From: Mesorhizobium sp. ES1-4
GTDB taxonomy: Bacteria; Pseudomonadota; Alphaproteobacteria; Rhizobiales; Rhizobiaceae
NCBI RefSeq assembly: GCF_020164745.1
Contig: NZ_JAIUGV010000006.1
Coordinates: 62,001 to 126,000, forward strand
Direction: 5' to 3'
Length of the DNA: 64,000 bases
How positions within the stretch are numbered: position 1 is the first letter of the stretch; every line of letters begins with the position of its first letter. A model generated the notes under the pieces. The model had not been told where the DNA came from. It saw nothing but the letters and a program-made list of their open reading frames with translations, and did no database searches. Below are positions 1-8,414 of this stretch, piece by piece. A program made the position numbers and the translations under genes.

Positions 1-110
1 GTGAGGCCGGCCTGCGAATGGCAGCTTCCTGCGCTTCCGGTGCTCACGTACTTAAGTACGCTCCGCTCCGGTTCTCGGAATCCGCCACTCTCGACTCGGC
101 CTGACCTGAA
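1..110. repeat. Palindrome-rich, possibly structured element at window edge
   Basis: The stretch contains a perfect 14-bp palindrome CGTACTTAAGTACG at 47-60, flanked by CCGG at 37-40 and CCGG at 68-71 that can close a longer imperfect stem. No convincing coding frame runs through it on either strand. It lies downstream of the minus-strand aminotransferase gene and continues past the window edge. It may be a structured RNA or an intergenic repeat; I could not assign a family. Confidence 0.35.
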
Positions 111-147
111 TCTCTAAACGCCTTGGCCTCCCGCTGTGACCATTCGG

Positions 148-1410
148 TCACGACAGCTTGGCGATGATAGTCTGTAGCGCCTCGCCGAATTTGTGGATTT
201 CCTCGACCGTGTTGTAGTGCACCAGCGAGGCGCGGATGGCGCCGCTGTCCATCGACAGGTTGAGGCGCTTCATCAGCCGTGGCGCGTACATGTGGCCGTC
301 GCGGATGCCGATCTGCATGTCGGCCATTTCCTCGACGATTTTCTGCGGTGACAGCGTGCCGATGTTGAAGCAGAAGGTCGGCACGCGCTCGTTGATACGG
401 GCTTCGTCGGCGACACCATAGATGGTCGCGCCACACCCTTTCAGTACGCCCATCATCTCGCGCGCCAGAACCAGCTCGTAGTCGCGGATGGCACCCATGC
501 CGGCGACGATGTTTTCGCGCCGCGAGCGGTTGTTGGAGGGGGCAAGATTGCGGCCGATCAGTTCCAGATACTGAACGGCGGCATCCATGCCCGATACGTT
601 CTCGTAGATGAAGGTGCCGGCCTCGACCTTATAGGGCGGCTCGTTGGGGATGAAGTCCTCGCGGAAAGTGGGCAGCCGCTTCAGCGCCTCGAAGCGGCCC
701 CACAGGAAGCCCATATGCGGCGAAAAATTCTTGTAGCCGGAGCAAACGAGATAGTCGCAGTCCCAGGCCTGCACGTCGATCAGCCCATGCGGCCCGTAAT
801 GCACGCAGTCGAGGAACACTTCGGCGCCGGCGGCATGCGCGATTTTACCCACCGAGGCGACATCGACGATGGAGCCGATCGAATGCGCCGTCACCGTGCA
901 GGCGACAAGCCGGGTGCGGTCGGAAACCAGCGGCTTGAGGTCGTCGACATGCAGGTTGCCATCCTCGCGCATGCGCCACCACTTGAATTTGGCGCCAGCC
1001 GATTCCAGCGCCAGCCAGGTGGCTATGTTGGCGTCGTGGTCCATGTCGGTGATGACGATCTCGTCGCGCTCTCCAAGCATCTGGCCGATGCCGAGGCTGA
1101 CAAGACGGATGAACGAGGTGGCGTTCATGCCGAAGCAGATTTCCGCCGGGCTGTAGGCATTGATCAGCAGGGCGACGCTCTCGCGAGCATCGGCGACCGA
1201 TTGGTCGACGGCGACGCTGCGGCCGTAGCGGCCGCCGCGCTGCACATTGTGCGAGACCAGGTGGTTGGTCACCGCGTCGAGCACGCTCTGCGGGATCTGC
1301 GCCCCGGCGGCGTTGTCCATGAAGATGAAATCGCCGGCCCGCCGCAGGGCGGGGAACATGGCGCGGATGGTGTGGACGGGGAAGCCGCCGGTGGCCTGGG
1401 GATTGCTCAA
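148..1410 (-). CDS. Class V aminotransferase-fold PLP enzyme (cysteine desulfurase-like, no catalytic Cys)
   Basis: About 420 residues with the class V PLP fold. The Schiff-base lysine is about K227 in the motif [13 protein letters not shown], and the Asp that contacts the PLP ring is about D201 in FLDCVHYG. The C-terminal segment [11 protein letters not shown] aligns with the SufS-type RTGHHCAQP loop, but the catalytic Cys position is Tyr, so sulfur transfer from cysteine is unlikely; a lyase, epimerase or transaminase role is possible. I chose the TTG start at 1410 because GGAGA lies 5-6 bases upstream; the frame stays open to 1482 but that overlaps the preceding permease gene, and an ATG at 1359 is an alternative. 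It is the last gene of a minus-strand run with an amino-acid ABC permease and binding protein, so its substrate may be what they import. The true substrate is unknown. Confidence 0.8.
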   Translation of the reverse strand: MSNPQATGGFPVHTIRAMFPALRRAGDFIFMDNAAGAQIPQSVLDAVTNHLVSHNVQRGGRYGRSVAVDQSVADARESVALLINAYSPAEICFGMNATSFIRLVSLGIGQMLGERDEIVITDMDHDANIATWLALESAGAKFKWWRMREDGNLHVDDLKPLVSDRTRLVACTVTAHSIGSIVDVASVGKIAHAAGAEVFLDCVHYGPHGLIDVQAWDCDYLVCSGYKNFSPHMGFLWGRFEALKRLPTFREDFIPNEPPYKVEAGTFIYENVSGMDAAVQYLELIGRNLAPSNNRSRRENIVAGMGAIRDYELVLAREMMGVLKGCGATIYGVADEARINERVPTFCFNIGTLSPQKIVEEMADMQIGIRDGHMYAPRLMKRLNLSMDSGAIRASLVHYNTVEEIHKFGEALQTIIAKLS

Positions 1411-1447
1411 GGATGTCTCCTGCGAAGTGCTGCGGGGTGGTGGGTGT

Positions 1448-2122
1448 CTAGCGGGCCTTCTCGTCCTTGAAGCGGACTTCAAGCAGGCTGACGAGACGAA
1501 CCATCGGCCAAAGAAAGATGAGATAGACCAGTGCCGCGCCGATCAGCGGCGAGGGGTTGGCATAAAGCGACTGCGCGTTGGTCGCTTCCTTCAAGAGTTC
1601 CGGCAAAGCCACGGTCGAAGCCAGCGAAGTGTCCTTGAACATCGAGACGCAGTTGCTGGTCATCGGCGGTATGACGACGCGCACCGCCTGCGGCAGCACC
1701 ACCTTGCGCAAGGTCAAAAGGAACGGCAGGCCAAGCGCCTGCGAGGCCTCGAACTGGCCACGCGGAATGCTCTCTATGCCGGAGCGGAACACTTCGGCCG
1801 AATAGGCCGACATGATGATGGCGAACGCGGTCACCGCCGACGCCCAGGACGACAGGCGTATGCCGAGGAAAGGCAGCGCGTAATAGATCAGGATCAGCAC
1901 CACCAGCACCGGCAGGGCGCGGAAGATGTCGGTGTAGCCGACCGCCAGCCACCGCAGCGGCTTCGGCGCATAGAGCCGCAGCAGGCTGATCACCAGCCCG
2001 ACGGGAATGCCTATGCCGATGCTGAGCAGCCCGAGCAGCAGCGTGTTCAGGAAGCCGCGCAGCAGCGCCGGCAGGCTCGACGCGATGACGTCGGCATTGA
2101 AGAAAGTGTCGATCAGCGACAT
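1448..2122 (-). CDS. Amino-acid ABC transporter permease (His/Glu/Gln/Arg/opine family)
   Basis: This 224-residue inner-membrane protein has several hydrophobic segments. Around residues 110-160 is the conserved cytoplasmic loop [19 protein letters not shown], the EAA motif by which polar amino-acid permeases contact their ATPase. Length is normal for this family (about 220). It lies downstream of the family 3 binding protein at 2286-3083 and would work with it to import an amino acid or a related compound. No partner ATPase and no second permease is found nearby, so it may form a homodimer and borrow an ATPase encoded elsewhere. Confidence 0.9.
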   Translation of the reverse strand: MSLIDTFFNADVIASSLPALLRGFLNTLLLGLLSIGIGIPVGLVISLLRLYAPKPLRWLAVGYTDIFRALPVLVVLILIYYALPFLGIRLSSWASAVTAFAIIMSAYSAEVFRSGIESIPRGQFEASQALGLPFLLTLRKVVLPQAVRVVIPPMTSNCVSMFKDTSLASTVALPELLKEATNAQSLYANPSPLIGAALVYLIFLWPMVRLVSLLEVRFKDEKAR

Positions 2123-2236
2123 CGGAGCATTCCCGAACGGTGTTGCGTCATCCGACGCCAGGGCCGACCCGGAAAATCAAGATCGGCTTTGCCGAACGGA
2201 TGCTCGTCCCGGGAAGGTTATGGGTGAAAAAGGGGA

Positions 2237-2263
2237 CGTGCCGACCCTTTTGAAACCGGCACG
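2237..2263 (-). repeat. Stem-loop between binding-protein and permease genes
   Basis: CGTGCCG at 2237-2243 and CGGCACG at 2257-2263 form a perfect 7-bp inverted repeat with a 13-base loop. It sits in the transcribed spacer after the binding-protein gene, a usual place for a hairpin that stabilises the 5' part of an ABC operon mRNA or partly terminates it. Confidence 0.5.
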
Positions 2264-2285
2264 CCTTCCGGCTGTCGGCCGCCGC

Positions 2286-3083
2286 TCAGGCTTTCGGCAG
2301 CGGCATTTCCTTGACCGTGGAGGAATCGGCCGGCGCGTCGCTGCCGAACCACTTCTTGTGGATGGCGGCCAGGGTGCCGTCCTTCTTCATCGCCGTCAGC
2401 GCGTCGTTGAGCTTGCCGAGCAGCGGATGATCCTTGGTCATCATCAGGCCGTATTGCTCGCCGGTCTTGATGCGCTGCTTGACCGTCAGGTCCTTCATCT
2501 TGGTGAAGGAATACTCCATGCCGGGAATGTCGCTGACGGCGGCGTCGATGCGGCCGGCGCTGAGGTCGAGCAGCAGGTTCTGCTGCGTGTCATAGCCCTT
2601 CACGTCGCTGAAGCCGTCGGCTTCCTGATGCGCCTTGACCCATGTCTCGCCGGTCGAGCCCGAGAGCACCCCGACGACCTTGCCCTTGAGGTCGGCCTCA
2701 GTGTTGACCGCACTGTCGGTCTTGGTGGCGATGCCCATGTCGGAATCATAATAGGGCTGAGTGAAGGACTGCGACTTCAGCCGCTCCGGTGTGATGGTGA
2801 TCGAGGAGATGGCGACGTCGATGCGCTTCGAGGTGGTCGCGGCGAACAGCGCCTGGAAGCCGAGATCGGCGATATCGGTGGTCATGCCGGCGCGCTTGGC
2901 CGCTTCGTTGACGATGTCGACCTCAAAACCCTCGAAGGTGCCGCTCGCGTTCTTGTATTCGAAGGGCGGGTTGGTCGGGTAGGCGCCGACATTGAGCACA
3001 TCGGCGGCATAGGCGGTGGCTGGTCCGGCAGCGATGCCGATGGCGGCGGCGAGCAGGATGAGATTGCGACGAGTAAGCTTCAT
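2286..3083 (-). CDS. Periplasmic amino-acid-binding protein (SBP family 3)
   Basis: This 265-residue protein begins with an export signal: basic MKLTRRN, then a hydrophobic stretch ending at ATAYAADV. The mature part shows the solute-binding family 3 signature NPPFEYKNASGTFEGFEVDIVN near residues 39-60 and ends at the usual family length. It should capture a polar amino acid or similar ligand in the periplasm for the permease encoded just downstream. The ligand cannot be read from sequence. The palindrome at 3463-3476 lies about 380 bp upstream of its start and might control it. Confidence 0.9.
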   Translation of the reverse strand: MKLTRRNLILLAAAIGIAAGPATAYAADVLNVGAYPTNPPFEYKNASGTFEGFEVDIVNEAAKRAGMTTDIADLGFQALFAATTSKRIDVAISSITITPERLKSQSFTQPYYDSDMGIATKTDSAVNTEADLKGKVVGVLSGSTGETWVKAHQEADGFSDVKGYDTQQNLLLDLSAGRIDAAVSDIPGMEYSFTKMKDLTVKQRIKTGEQYGLMMTKDHPLLGKLNDALTAMKKDGTLAAIHKKWFGSDAPADSSTVKEMPLPKA

Positions 3084-3171
3084 TGGTGGTCCCTCTGGGG
3101 TGTTCCCTCTGGTTGTCGATCGGGCGGGCTGCCCCGCACGGGTTCTTGCCGTCCCGCCTCCCAGCGGGTCG

Positions 3172-3250
3172 TCAATTCATGGTGGCGATGATGCGCTCGA
3201 GCGCGGCGGCGATTTCGGCGCGGTCGCATACGCATTGACGCGCGAAAGGT
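3172..3250 (-). pseudogene. Possible remnant of the 3' end of a class V aminotransferase gene
   Basis: On the minus strand one frame reads FRASM and, after removal of one base, another frame reads CDRAEIAAALERIIATMN followed by a stop. This resembles the C-terminus of class V aminotransferases (compare [14 protein letters not shown] in the gene at 148-1410). The rest of such a gene is not visible upstream. I infer a decayed fragment; the resemblance is short and may be chance. Confidence 0.3.
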
Positions 3251-3462
3251 TGGCATGGTCTCGGTATGCAGGTTGCGGATCGGGGCGCGCACCATCGAAA
3301 GCACGGCGCGTGCTGGACGATGACTGGGGCAGCACAAACGACAAGGACTGAAACCCTTCCCACCCGGAACAGCACGACGAACCGCCTCGGAAAACCCTAC
3401 AGCCCGACAGCTGCCATCGATCTCGAATGCTTATCCAAAGCGCCGCGCTTTTCAAGCAAAAG

Positions 3463-3476
3463 TTTTAAGCTTAAAA
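3463..3476. promoter_or_regulatory. Putative MarR operator 1 (TTTTAAGCTTAAAA)
   Basis: This is a perfect 14-bp palindrome. A related half-site, TTTTCAAGC, lies at 3449-3457 with its centre 13 bp away, so the sites may be tandem. It fits the consensus YTTYAWGCTTRAAR shared with 4340-4353, 11529-11542 and 18622-18635. It lies upstream of the binding-protein/permease/aminotransferase run and just after the aldolase gene. Confidence 0.5.
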
Positions 3477-3501
3477 AGTTTCTGGCTTGCTCGAAAGGGC
3501 G

Positions 3502-4278
3502 TTAGCGCGGGCCTTCCCTCGCCGGTTCGTTTCGGGCGGCGGCATAGTTGGCCGCGGCGCCCGCGCCGAGAAACATCGTATCGCTGGCCAGGACGAAGAA
3601 GCTGGCGCCGACGGCTGCCCATTGGCCGACGGTCCGCGGGCTGGCGCAAAATATGCCTGGGACCTTGCCGTGCGCGGTCGTCACGCCGACGATCCTGCCG
3701 ATCGCATCCGTGAGCTTGTCGGCGCCCTTCGGCCCGATCGCATCGATCGACACGGAGAGATCGCCTGGGCCGACGAAGATCACGTCGACGCCGTCGACAT
3801 CAGCGATCGCGTCGATGTTGGCTAGCCCTTCGGAGGTCTCGACCTGCACCGCCACGACGATGCTGTCATTGGCGCCGGCCAGATATTCGGGAATGCGGTA
3901 GCCATAACCGGCCGCGCGGCCTGGTCCGACGCCGCGCTCGCCCAGCGGCGGATAGCGGGACGCCTTCACGGCCATCGCCGCCTGTGCCGGTGTCGAGACG
4001 CGTGGGATCAGAACGCCCTGCGCGCCGCTGTCGAGTGCGGCCTGGATGGCTTCCGGCGCATGGCCTGGTACCCGCACCATGGCCGGCACGCGATGGACAT
4101 CGGCGGCGCGCACCATGGTTTCGATGGTGTCGCGCGAGATCTGGGCATGCTCCCAGTCGATGCAGATAAAGTCGAGGCCGGACAGCGCCAGCACCTCGAC
4201 CGCGACGGGGTGAGGAATTGCTGCGAAGCACCCGACGAGGTTGGCCTTGCCGATGCACTTCTGGCGGAACTCGCTCAT
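3502..4278 (-). CDS. HpcH/HpaI-type aldolase
   Basis: This 258-residue protein matches class II pyruvate aldolases of the HpaI (4-hydroxy-2-oxoheptanedioate aldolase) / RhmA family in length and motifs. These are IDWEHAQ with the catalytic His about H44, MVRVPG with R69, VQVETSEG with metal ligand E147, and FVGPGDLS with metal ligand D173. Such enzymes cleave 4-hydroxy-2-oxo acids into pyruvate and an aldehyde, or malate-type analogues. The gene is divergent from the luciferase-like monooxygenase at 4401 and shares a 122-bp spacer with an operator-like palindrome, so the two are probably co-regulated. Its substrate in this cluster is unknown. Confidence 0.85.
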   Translation of the reverse strand: MSEFRQKCIGKANLVGCFAAIPHPVAVEVLALSGLDFICIDWEHAQISRDTIETMVRAADVHRVPAMVRVPGHAPEAIQAALDSGAQGVLIPRVSTPAQAAMAVKASRYPPLGERGVGPGRAAGYGYRIPEYLAGANDSIVVAVQVETSEGLANIDAIADVDGVDVIFVGPGDLSVSIDAIGPKGADKLTDAIGRIVGVTTAHGKVPGIFCASPRTVGQWAAVGASFFVLASDTMFLGAGAAANYAAARNEPAREGPR

Positions 4279-4339
4279 GCCCCATCCCTTCTCTCAACCC
4301 GCCAAATTCATATCGGCAAACCAGCGCGGGGCGAAGCTA

Positions 4340-4353
4340 TTTCATGCTTGAAA
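4340..4353. promoter_or_regulatory. Putative MarR operator 2 (TTTCATGCTTGAAA)
   Basis: The core lies within an 18-bp inverted repeat, TATTTCATGCTTGAAATA at 4338-4355, imperfect only at one central pair. It sits between the divergent starts at 4278 (minus) and 4401 (plus), so one bound dimer could control both genes. It matches the consensus YTTYAWGCTTRAAR found at three other spacers of the cluster. Confidence 0.55.
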
Positions 4354-4400
4354 TATTCTCGCGGAGCCGTAGCGTGCGATCTTCGCCGGGAGGTCGCGAC

Positions 4401-5492
4401 ATGAACAAAGCACATCCGTTGCACGGCTCCAACAAACTCAAGCTTGGCGTTTTCTCGACCAACGCCGATGGTGGTCTTGCCATCTCGGATGTCCCGGAAC
4501 GCTGGACGGCGAGTTGGCACGACAATCTGACGGCAGCCCAGATCGCCGACCGCGCCGGGCTGGAGTTTATGTTGCCGATCGCTCGCTGGCGCGGCTTTGG
4601 CGGCCGCAACAACGTGAGAGAGCGATCGTTCGAGACCTTCACCTGGGCGGCAGCACTCGCCGTAGCCACCGACAGGATCGGCCTGTTCATGACCGTGCAT
4701 GTACCGCTGGTGCATCCGCTCTATGCCGCCAAGGCGCTGGCGACGGTCGACCATATCAGCCAGGGCCGTGCCGGCCTGAACATCGTCTGCGGCTGGAACC
4801 CGAAGGAATTCGGCATGTTCGGCACGCCGCTGGTCGAGAAGGGTTACGACCAGGCGGCGGAATGGATCGAAATTCTCGAGAAGCTTTACGCGTCGGCGGA
4901 GCCGCTCGATTATGAAGGCACCTATTATCACCTCAAGGAGGCGGTCAGCCGGCCTGCCAGCCTGCAGGTTCCGCGCCCGGTGACCATGAACGCCGCTTTC
5001 GGCAGTCCGGGCCGCGATTTCGCTGCGGCCCATTGCGACTACCTGTTCACGACCTTTTCCGAGATGGGCGATGCCGGCAGGCATGTCGACGACATCAGCG
5101 AGCGGGCCGACAAGGCTGGCCGGGAGGTCGGCGTCTACACCGTGGCGCATGTCGTCTGCCGCCCGACCATGGAAGAGGCGCAGGCCTATTATAACAGATA
5201 TGCCGTCGATCTGGCGGATCACGAGGCGGTCGATGCGCACATGGCCGGCAAGAAGGAATTCTCGCAATCGCACGATCCGCACGCCTATGACTGCTACCGG
5301 CAGCGTTTCGCCGGCGGCGCCGGCACCTATCCGCTGATTGGAACGCCGCAGATGATCGCCGCCGAGATGGCCGCTATCGCCGCGCACGGCTATCAGGGCA
5401 TCGCGTTGTCCTTCGTCAACTACACGCAGGAACTGCCCTATTTCTGCGACCACGTGCTGCCTCTGCTGAGGCAGGCGGGACTTCGCGAGTAA
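4401..5492 (+). CDS. LLM-class flavin-dependent monooxygenase
   Basis: The 363-residue product is a bacterial-luciferase-like TIM barrel. Around residues 95-140 it shows the family pattern MTVHVPLVHPLYAAKALAT followed by DHISQGRAGLNIVCGWNPKEF, as in alkanesulfonate monooxygenase and pyrimidine oxygenase RutA. These enzymes use FMNH2 supplied by a separate reductase to oxygenate small organics. I chose ATG 4401 because GGGAGG lies 7 bases upstream; the frame is open further 5' but without a good start. It converges on the RidA-like gene, with 22 bp between them. The substrate is not evident; a ring or C-N oxygenation in the aromatic pathway is an inference from context. Confidence 0.85.
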   Translation: MNKAHPLHGSNKLKLGVFSTNADGGLAISDVPERWTASWHDNLTAAQIADRAGLEFMLPIARWRGFGGRNNVRERSFETFTWAAALAVATDRIGLFMTVHVPLVHPLYAAKALATVDHISQGRAGLNIVCGWNPKEFGMFGTPLVEKGYDQAAEWIEILEKLYASAEPLDYEGTYYHLKEAVSRPASLQVPRPVTMNAAFGSPGRDFAAAHCDYLFTTFSEMGDAGRHVDDISERADKAGREVGVYTVAHVVCRPTMEEAQAYYNRYAVDLADHEAVDAHMAGKKEFSQSHDPHAYDCYRQRFAGGAGTYPLIGTPQMIAAEMAAIAAHGYQGIALSFVNYTQELPYFCDHVLPLLRQAGLRE

Positions 5493-5514
5493 ATATTCCG
5501 GGCAGACGAATTCC

Positions 5515-5910
5515 TTATTCCGGAATGACGGCGGTCGCCTGGATCTCCACCTTGGCGCGGTCCTCCACCAGCGCCACCACCTGCATGGCGGCCATCGCCG
5601 GAAAATGCCGGCCGATCACCTCGCGATAGGCCTCGCCAATCCCCTTGAGGTTACCGAGATATTCGGCTTTGTCGGTGAAATACCAGGTCATCGAGGTGAT
5701 GTGCCGTGGCTCCGCGCCGGCTTCGGCCAGGACCGCGACGATGTTCTGGAGTGTCTGCCGCACCTGGCCGGCGAAATCGTCGGTCTCGAACCGGCATTGC
5801 CCGTTCCAGCCGACCTGCCCGCCGACGAAGACGAGCCGCCCGCGCGCCGCCACGCCATTGGCGTAGCCGACCGGTTTTGCCCAGCCTTCCGGCTGCAGGA
5901 TCTCGTGCAT
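5515..5910 (-). CDS. RidA (YjgF/YER057c/UK114) family protein, catalytic Arg absent
   Basis: The 131-residue product has the Rid fold pattern: FVGGQVGWN near residue 27, QTLQNIVAVLAEAGA near 53, and a C-terminal KVEIQATAVIPE. Archetypal RidA hydrolyses reactive enamines/imines using an Arg in a PARSCVEV segment; here the matching segment reads FPAMAAMQV, so that Arg is Met. It therefore belongs with Rid subgroups lacking the canonical deaminase residue. The start is ATG 5910 with GGAGAG upstream. It is the last gene of the catabolic run starting at 11472, following the acyl-CoA dehydrogenase by 76 bp, so it likely acts on a nitrogen-containing pathway intermediate or protects against one. Confidence 0.85.
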   Translation of the reverse strand: MHEILQPEGWAKPVGYANGVAARGRLVFVGGQVGWNGQCRFETDDFAGQVRQTLQNIVAVLAEAGAEPRHITSMTWYFTDKAEYLGNLKGIGEAYREVIGRHFPAMAAMQVVALVEDRAKVEIQATAVIPE

Positions 5911-5986
5911 GTCGTCTCTCCGCCTATCCAATATCGGGTCCGCAATATCCGTGTCGAAAACAATTCAGTCCGTGGTCACGACCTGC

Positions 5987-7135
5987 TCAGGCCGCGCCCA
6001 TCACTTGCCGCGCGATCACCACTTTCTGCACGTCCGATGCGCCCTCGTAGATGCGCAGCGCACGGATTTCGCGGTACAGGCTCTCGACGATGTGGCCTTT
6101 GCGAACACCGTCTCCGCCATGCAGTTGCACCGCCTTGTCGATCACCTCCTGAGCCTTGTCGGTGGCGAACAGCTTGGCCATCGCCGCCTCGCGCGTCACC
6201 CGCGCGGCGCCCATGTCCTTGGTCCAGGCGGCGCGATAGATCAACAGCGCCGCCGCATCGACGTCGAGCGCCATGTCGGCGACATGGCCCTGCACCATCT
6301 GCAACTCGGCCATCGGTGCGCCGAACAGCTTGCGCTCGGCCACGCGTTTGATGCTTTCATCGAGCGCCCGGCGGGCAAAGCCGAGTGCCGCCGCGCCGAC
6401 GGTCGAGCGGAACACGTCCAGAACCGACATGGCGATCCGGAAGCCGTCGCCCGGCTTGCCGATCAGCGCAGAAACCGGCAGGCGGACCTTGTCGAAGGAC
6501 AGGCGTGCGAGCGGATGCGGTGCGATCACTTCGAGACGTTCGGCAATGCAAAGGCCTTTGGCGTCGCCCGGCACCAGGAAGGCGGAAAGCCCCTTGGCGC
6601 CCGGCGCCTCGCCGGTGCGAGCAAAGACGACATAGAGATCGGAAATGCCGCCATTGGAGATCCACGTCTTCTCGCCGGTGAGAAGATAGTCGTCGCCGTC
6701 GCGTATTGCCGTCATCTCGGTGTTGGCGACATCCGAGCCCGAGCGCGGCTCCGACAGGGCGAAGGCGGAAATCGCCTTGCCGGCCCGTGTCTTTGCCAGC
6801 CATCGCTGCTGTTCCGGGGTGCCGAACAGGCTGAGCGCGCCAGTGCCGAGCCCCTGCATGGCGAAGGCGAAATCGGCCAGCCCGTCATGGCGCGCCAGCG
6901 TCTCGCGCGTGATGCACAAGGCGCGGACGTCGAGCGGTCCGGGATTGTCGGTGTCGAGCGCCGTCGGCTTCAGCCAGCCATCCCTGCCGAGCCTGGCCAC
7001 CAGTTCGCGGCAGGCGGCATCGACGTCATGGTGATCGACCGGCAGGTTCTTGGCGCACCATGCATCGAGCTGCTCAGCCAGTTCGCGATGGCGGTCCTCG
7101 AAGAACGGCCAGTTGAGAAAACTCTTGTCACCCAT
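5987..7135 (-). CDS. Acyl-CoA dehydrogenase family protein
   Basis: The 382-residue length is typical of the family. The flavin/substrate loop reads [17 protein letters not shown] near residues 125-141, followed by [10 protein letters not shown]. The C-terminal [34 protein letters not shown] contains the catalytic-base Glu in YEGAS. Such enzymes introduce a 2,3-double bond into an acyl-CoA and pass electrons to ETF. The start codon overlaps the crotonase stop (TGATG), implying translational coupling. In this cluster the substrate would be an alicyclic or ring-opened CoA thioester from the dearomatised ring (inference). Confidence 0.9.
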   Translation of the reverse strand: MGDKSFLNWPFFEDRHRELAEQLDAWCAKNLPVDHHDVDAACRELVARLGRDGWLKPTALDTDNPGPLDVRALCITRETLARHDGLADFAFAMQGLGTGALSLFGTPEQQRWLAKTRAGKAISAFALSEPRSGSDVANTEMTAIRDGDDYLLTGEKTWISNGGISDLYVVFARTGEAPGAKGLSAFLVPGDAKGLCIAERLEVIAPHPLARLSFDKVRLPVSALIGKPGDGFRIAMSVLDVFRSTVGAAALGFARRALDESIKRVAERKLFGAPMAELQMVQGHVADMALDVDAAALLIYRAAWTKDMGAARVTREAAMAKLFATDKAQEVIDKAVQLHGGDGVRKGHIVESLYREIRALRIYEGASDVQKVVIARQVMGAA

Positions 7136-7947
7136 CAATTGCCCTCGAACACCGGCTTCTGCTTGTCGACGAAGGCGTTGTAAGCGCGCTCGAAATCGCG
7201 CGTCTGCATGCAGATCGCTTGCGCCTGGGCTTCCGCCTCGATTGCCTGGTCCAGCCCCATCGACCATTCCTGGTTGAGCTGCGTCTTGGTGATGCCGTGC
7301 GCGAAGGTCGGGCCGGAGACGATGCGGGTCGCCATCTCCAGCGCGTCGGCCTCGAGCGCTTCCGCCGCTATCAGCCTATTGTAGAAGCCCCAGCGCTCGC
7401 CTTCATCAGCCGTCATGGTGCGGCCGGTGTAGAGCAGCTCGGCGGCGCGGCCCTGGCCGATGATGCGCGGCAGGATCGCGCAGGCGCCCATGTCGCAGCC
7501 GGCGAGGCCGACGCGTGTGAACAGGAACGCGGTCTTGGCTTCCGGCGTGGCGACGCGGATGTCGGCGCTCATGGCGATGATGGCGCCGGCGCCGACCGCC
7601 ACACCGTCGACCGCCGCGATGATCGGCTTGCCGCAATTCAGCATCGCCTTGACGAAGTCGCCGGTCATGCGGGTGAAGGCGAGCAGTTCCTTCATGTCCA
7701 TCCTGACCAACGGGCCGATAATGTCGTGGACATCGCCGCCGGAGCAGAAATTGCCGCCATTGGGCAGGAACACCACGGCGTCGACATCGTCGGCGTAGAC
7801 GAGATCGCGGAACGTGTCGCGAAGTTCGGCATAGCTGTCGAAGGTCAGTGGGTTCTTGCGCTCGGGATGGTCGAGCCGGATCTTCGCGATCCTGCCCTCG
7901 ACCTGCCACAGGAAATGCTGTGGCTTGAGACCTGCCATTTTGGTCAT
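7135..7947 (-). CDS. Crotonase superfamily protein (enoyl-CoA hydratase-like, both catalytic Glu absent)
   Basis: This 270-residue protein has the crotonase oxyanion elements: [10 protein letters not shown] at residues 63-72 and [16 protein letters not shown] near 117-131. The two glutamates that hydrate enoyl-CoA in rat mitochondrial hydratase align with Ile123 and with Phe143 or its neighbour Thr144 in [10 protein letters not shown]. Simple hydration is thus doubtful, and another crotonase reaction such as C-C hydrolysis or isomerisation is possible. The start overlaps the MarR stop by ATGA, and the end overlaps the acyl-CoA dehydrogenase start. It is one step of the CoA-thioester pathway headed by the flavoprotein at 9178-11472. 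Confidence 0.85.
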   Translation of the reverse strand: MTKMAGLKPQHFLWQVEGRIAKIRLDHPERKNPLTFDSYAELRDTFRDLVYADDVDAVVFLPNGGNFCSGGDVHDIIGPLVRMDMKELLAFTRMTGDFVKAMLNCGKPIIAAVDGVAVGAGAIIAMSADIRVATPEAKTAFLFTRVGLAGCDMGACAILPRIIGQGRAAELLYTGRTMTADEGERWGFYNRLIAAEALEADALEMATRIVSGPTFAHGITKTQLNQEWSMGLDQAIEAEAQAQAICMQTRDFERAYNAFVDKQKPVFEGN

Positions 7948-8414
7948 TCGCGTCCCTCCCAGTTGCTGCGGAACGAGGTCAGCATGCCGGTCAGCCGGCG
8001 TGCATCGTCCTCGCTGACCTTGCCCAGCAATTCGCCGATCCAGCCTTCATGGGCGGCGGCGATTGTAGCGAAGGATTTCGAGCCTTCGTCGGTCAGCCGC
8101 ACCATCGAGGTACGGCGGTCGCCATTGCGGCGCGCGCGGGCGACGAGCCCTTCCGATACCAGCCGGTCGACAATGCCGGTGACATTGCCGTTGGACACCA
8201 GCAGGAAGCGCGAGAGGTCGCTCATCAGCATACCCTCCGGCGCCCGGTAGAGGGCGGCCATGACGTCGAAGCGCGGCAGCGTCGTGTCGAATTCTTTCTT
8301 CAGGCGCTCCCGCAATTCGGCCTCGATCGTGCGTGATGCGCGCAGCAGCCTGATCCAAAGACGCAGCCGGTCCTTGCCGGGTCCCGATGGCACGGGCAGG
8401 GGGCCGGCTACCAT
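7944..8414 (-). CDS. MarR family transcriptional regulator
   Basis: The 156-residue protein has a winged-helix core: [23 protein letters not shown], the recognition-helix region [21 protein letters not shown], and the wing [19 protein letters not shown], about residues 48-112. MarR dimers usually repress catabolic operons and release DNA on binding an aromatic acid or its CoA ester. The gene is embedded within the operon it may control, overlapping the SDR end by 7 bp and the crotonase start by 4 bp. Candidate target sites are the four YTTYAWGCTTRAAR palindromes in this region, but a second MarR at 21218-21700 could equally bind them. Confidence 0.9.
   Translation of the reverse strand: MVAGPLPVPSGPGKDRLRLWIRLLRASRTIEAELRERLKKEFDTTLPRFDVMAALYRAPEGMLMSDLSRFLLVSNGNVTGIVDRLVSEGLVARARRNGDRRTSMVRLTDEGSKSFATIAAAHEGWIGELLGKVSEDDARRLTGMLTSFRSNWEGRE

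Larger units (their letters stand above)
3084..3501. other. 418-bp spacer without an intact gene
   Basis: The spacer separates the aldolase gene end (3502) from the binding-protein gene start (3083); both neighbours are on the minus strand. It holds a possible degenerate gene end near 3172-3250 and AT-rich palindromes at 3448-3476 in otherwise GC-rich DNA. Open frames here are short and lack ribosome-binding sites or recognisable domains. Confidence 0.6.
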
